From Agelas oroides (Eukaryota > Porifera > Demospongiae > Agelasida > Agelasidae), in NCBI GenBank assembly GCA_949130485.1, contig OX422191.1, positions 2,551,340 through 2,615,339 of the forward strand: a stretch of 64,000 nucleotides of DNA. The letters are read 5' to 3'. The number at the start of each line of letters is the position of its first letter. Position 1 is the stretch's first letter. This document shows, piece by piece, positions 62,864 to 64,000 of the stretch. Made by a program: the position numbers and the translations under genes. The notes under the pieces are model-generated. The model was given only the letters and a program-made list of their open reading frames with translations. It was not told the origin of the DNA and did no database searches.

Positions 62864-63564
62864 CTTAGGTTGGATAAATGATATTTAAAGCATTAACAGA
62901 AGAAGACTCATCCCTATTAAAATTTATTTAAGCCACTCGGCTGTCTACAGTTAAAAGTGTCTACCGCAGAATGTGGACTGCCCGCAGCGACGATGGACAC
63001 ACCAGCTACTTTGTGGAACTGCCCCACTTCCTCGCCTCTCACCACTGAAGCTCGCCAGCCTACCGCTAGCGTCAGGAATATCTCTCCGCCACGTGTTCTA
63101 CGCTCGGCCCCCGCCCCCCCCCTCCCCCCATCAAAAATTTAAAAACTATGATGTCATAATTGCCTCAACAGCTACAATAGGGTATACAACACAATAACAA
63201 AGTACAGTATAACTATAAACGTAATGAATTCTTGTCCTTAAATATGCCCAGAATTTCATTAAAATCTGCAAAACCCTAGCGGGTGCATTGACACACACAT
63301 GCACCCATTGCACGCATTACATCTCCCCCCTTCCACCAGGAAAAAAATCCTGTATGAAACCCTGCTAAGAGAGAACAATCATATAAAATAATATCTATGA
63401 ACCTTTTAGATTGCTCGTAACTGACATTCACCGCAATAACAGAATGTTCTGCCCTTGTTGGGATAGAACTGTATCACACTCTATGGAGGTGTGGCGGTAG
63501 CTGAACATTGCTCAGGAAGGCTGGGAAAGTATTCTTCCGAGAAAAGATACATACAGGTTTTTTG
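62864..63564. other. Right-edge segment, no exon confirmed
   Basis: Upstream of the first recognised WDR60-like exon. Short ORFs on plus (62957-63197) lack recognisable motifs; I cannot place further exons here. Confidence 0.5.
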
Positions 63565-63990
63565 TAGCCTCGTTCCCAGGCCCGCGCCCAGCTTCCCGTC
63601 GCTTGCAGTACGGTTAAGCGGGAGAGGGCCTGGTACATTTTCTCACGTGAGTGACGTCACGGGTAGAAAGGCGGTAGAAAGACTTTAATTGAACGTGGGC
63701 GAGCAGGTGTGTGTCTTCACTGTTTTGGCTTGGTAAAACTCTCTGTCCTCCCGACTGTCTCGTGAATAGCGACATAAAAGCGCCTTCGTGCGCTGCTATC
63801 TTTCGACTCGGAATAGTCGCGCTCCAGTGCGTGCGTGCGAGCGAAGTTTTTTGTGGTTTACATGATGCCCACGTTCGCATAATTTGCCCTGTCCGTGACG
63901 TCACTCACGTGAGGAAATGTACCAGGCCCTCTCCCGCTTAACCGTACTGCAAGCGACGGGAAGCTGGGCGCGGGCCTGGGAACGAGGCTA
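63565..63990. mobile_element. 426-bp TAGCCTC foldback element with perfect 9-bp target duplication
   Basis: TAGCCTCGTTCCCAGGCCC ... GGGCCTGGGAACGAGGCTA flanked by GGTTTTTTG at 63556-63564 and 63991-63999. Long, nearly perfect inverted arms (about 100 bp, including CGCTTGCAGTACGGTTAAGC and GAGTGACGTCACG) surround a unique centre without a coding signal. Confidence 0.9.
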
Positions 63991-64000
63991 GGTTTTTTGT

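Noticed and set aside
62957-63197. Plus-strand ORFs at the right edge
   Set aside because: Short, overlapping, no motif; I could not connect them to the WDR60-like gene on the other strand.

Overview
The window is nuclear DNA from an animal, most likely an early-branching or other non-vertebrate metazoan (a sponge is my best guess, not proven). The genes are animal genes with many phase-consistent introns: a GLI-type zinc-finger factor, an FBXL2/20-like F-box protein, an RNF113-like spliceosomal RING protein and a dynein-2 intermediate-chain (WDR60-like) WD protein. DUF288/STELLO-type genes, which vertebrates lack to my knowledge, and a BEL/Pao retrotransposon (animal-restricted) are also present. 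No bacterial features were seen.

Layout. 1-1.8 kb: 3' -incomplete GLI-like gene (minus), head-to-head with an FBXL20-like gene (plus, 12 recognised exons, 2.6-12.8 kb, with a 200-N gap that hides at least one exon). 12.8-17.6 kb: no gene; an inverted-repeat element carries four stacked tandem arrays. 17.6-20.0 kb: intronless TKL-like kinase (minus), interrupted by a 757-bp TA-flanked transposon that itself encodes a HIRAN-like protein. 21.6-25.3 kb: five-exon gene (minus) for a putative N-myristoylated protein with an SbsA-type Ig-like domain. 25.5-32.8 kb: a 47-codon membrane-protein ORF ending 12 bp before the start codon of an RNF113-like gene, possibly one dicistronic transcript. 33.6-55.8 kb: three STELLO/DUF288 copies (pseudogene, truncated, intact). 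The last two lie in a tandem segmental duplication of a 4.8-kb unit, and copy-specific insertions, including a 6.1-kb BEL/Pao element, have empty sites in the partner copy. 56.4-62.9 kb: seven 3' exons of a WDR60-like gene (minus). The right edge is a complete 426-bp foldback element.

The most distinctive property is the mobile-element population. Several foldback families share ends of the form TAGYCTCG/CGAGRCTA and make 9-bp target duplications; I verified matching 9-bp flanks for five insertions exactly and a sixth with 8 of 9 matches. They range from 54 bp to 2.17 kb and none seen encodes a transposase. Differences between the duplicated segments, and the in-frame stops in the retrotransposon, are mostly CpG transitions, which suggests a methylated genome. 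All identifications rest on reading the sequence and on remembered family motifs; no database search was run.
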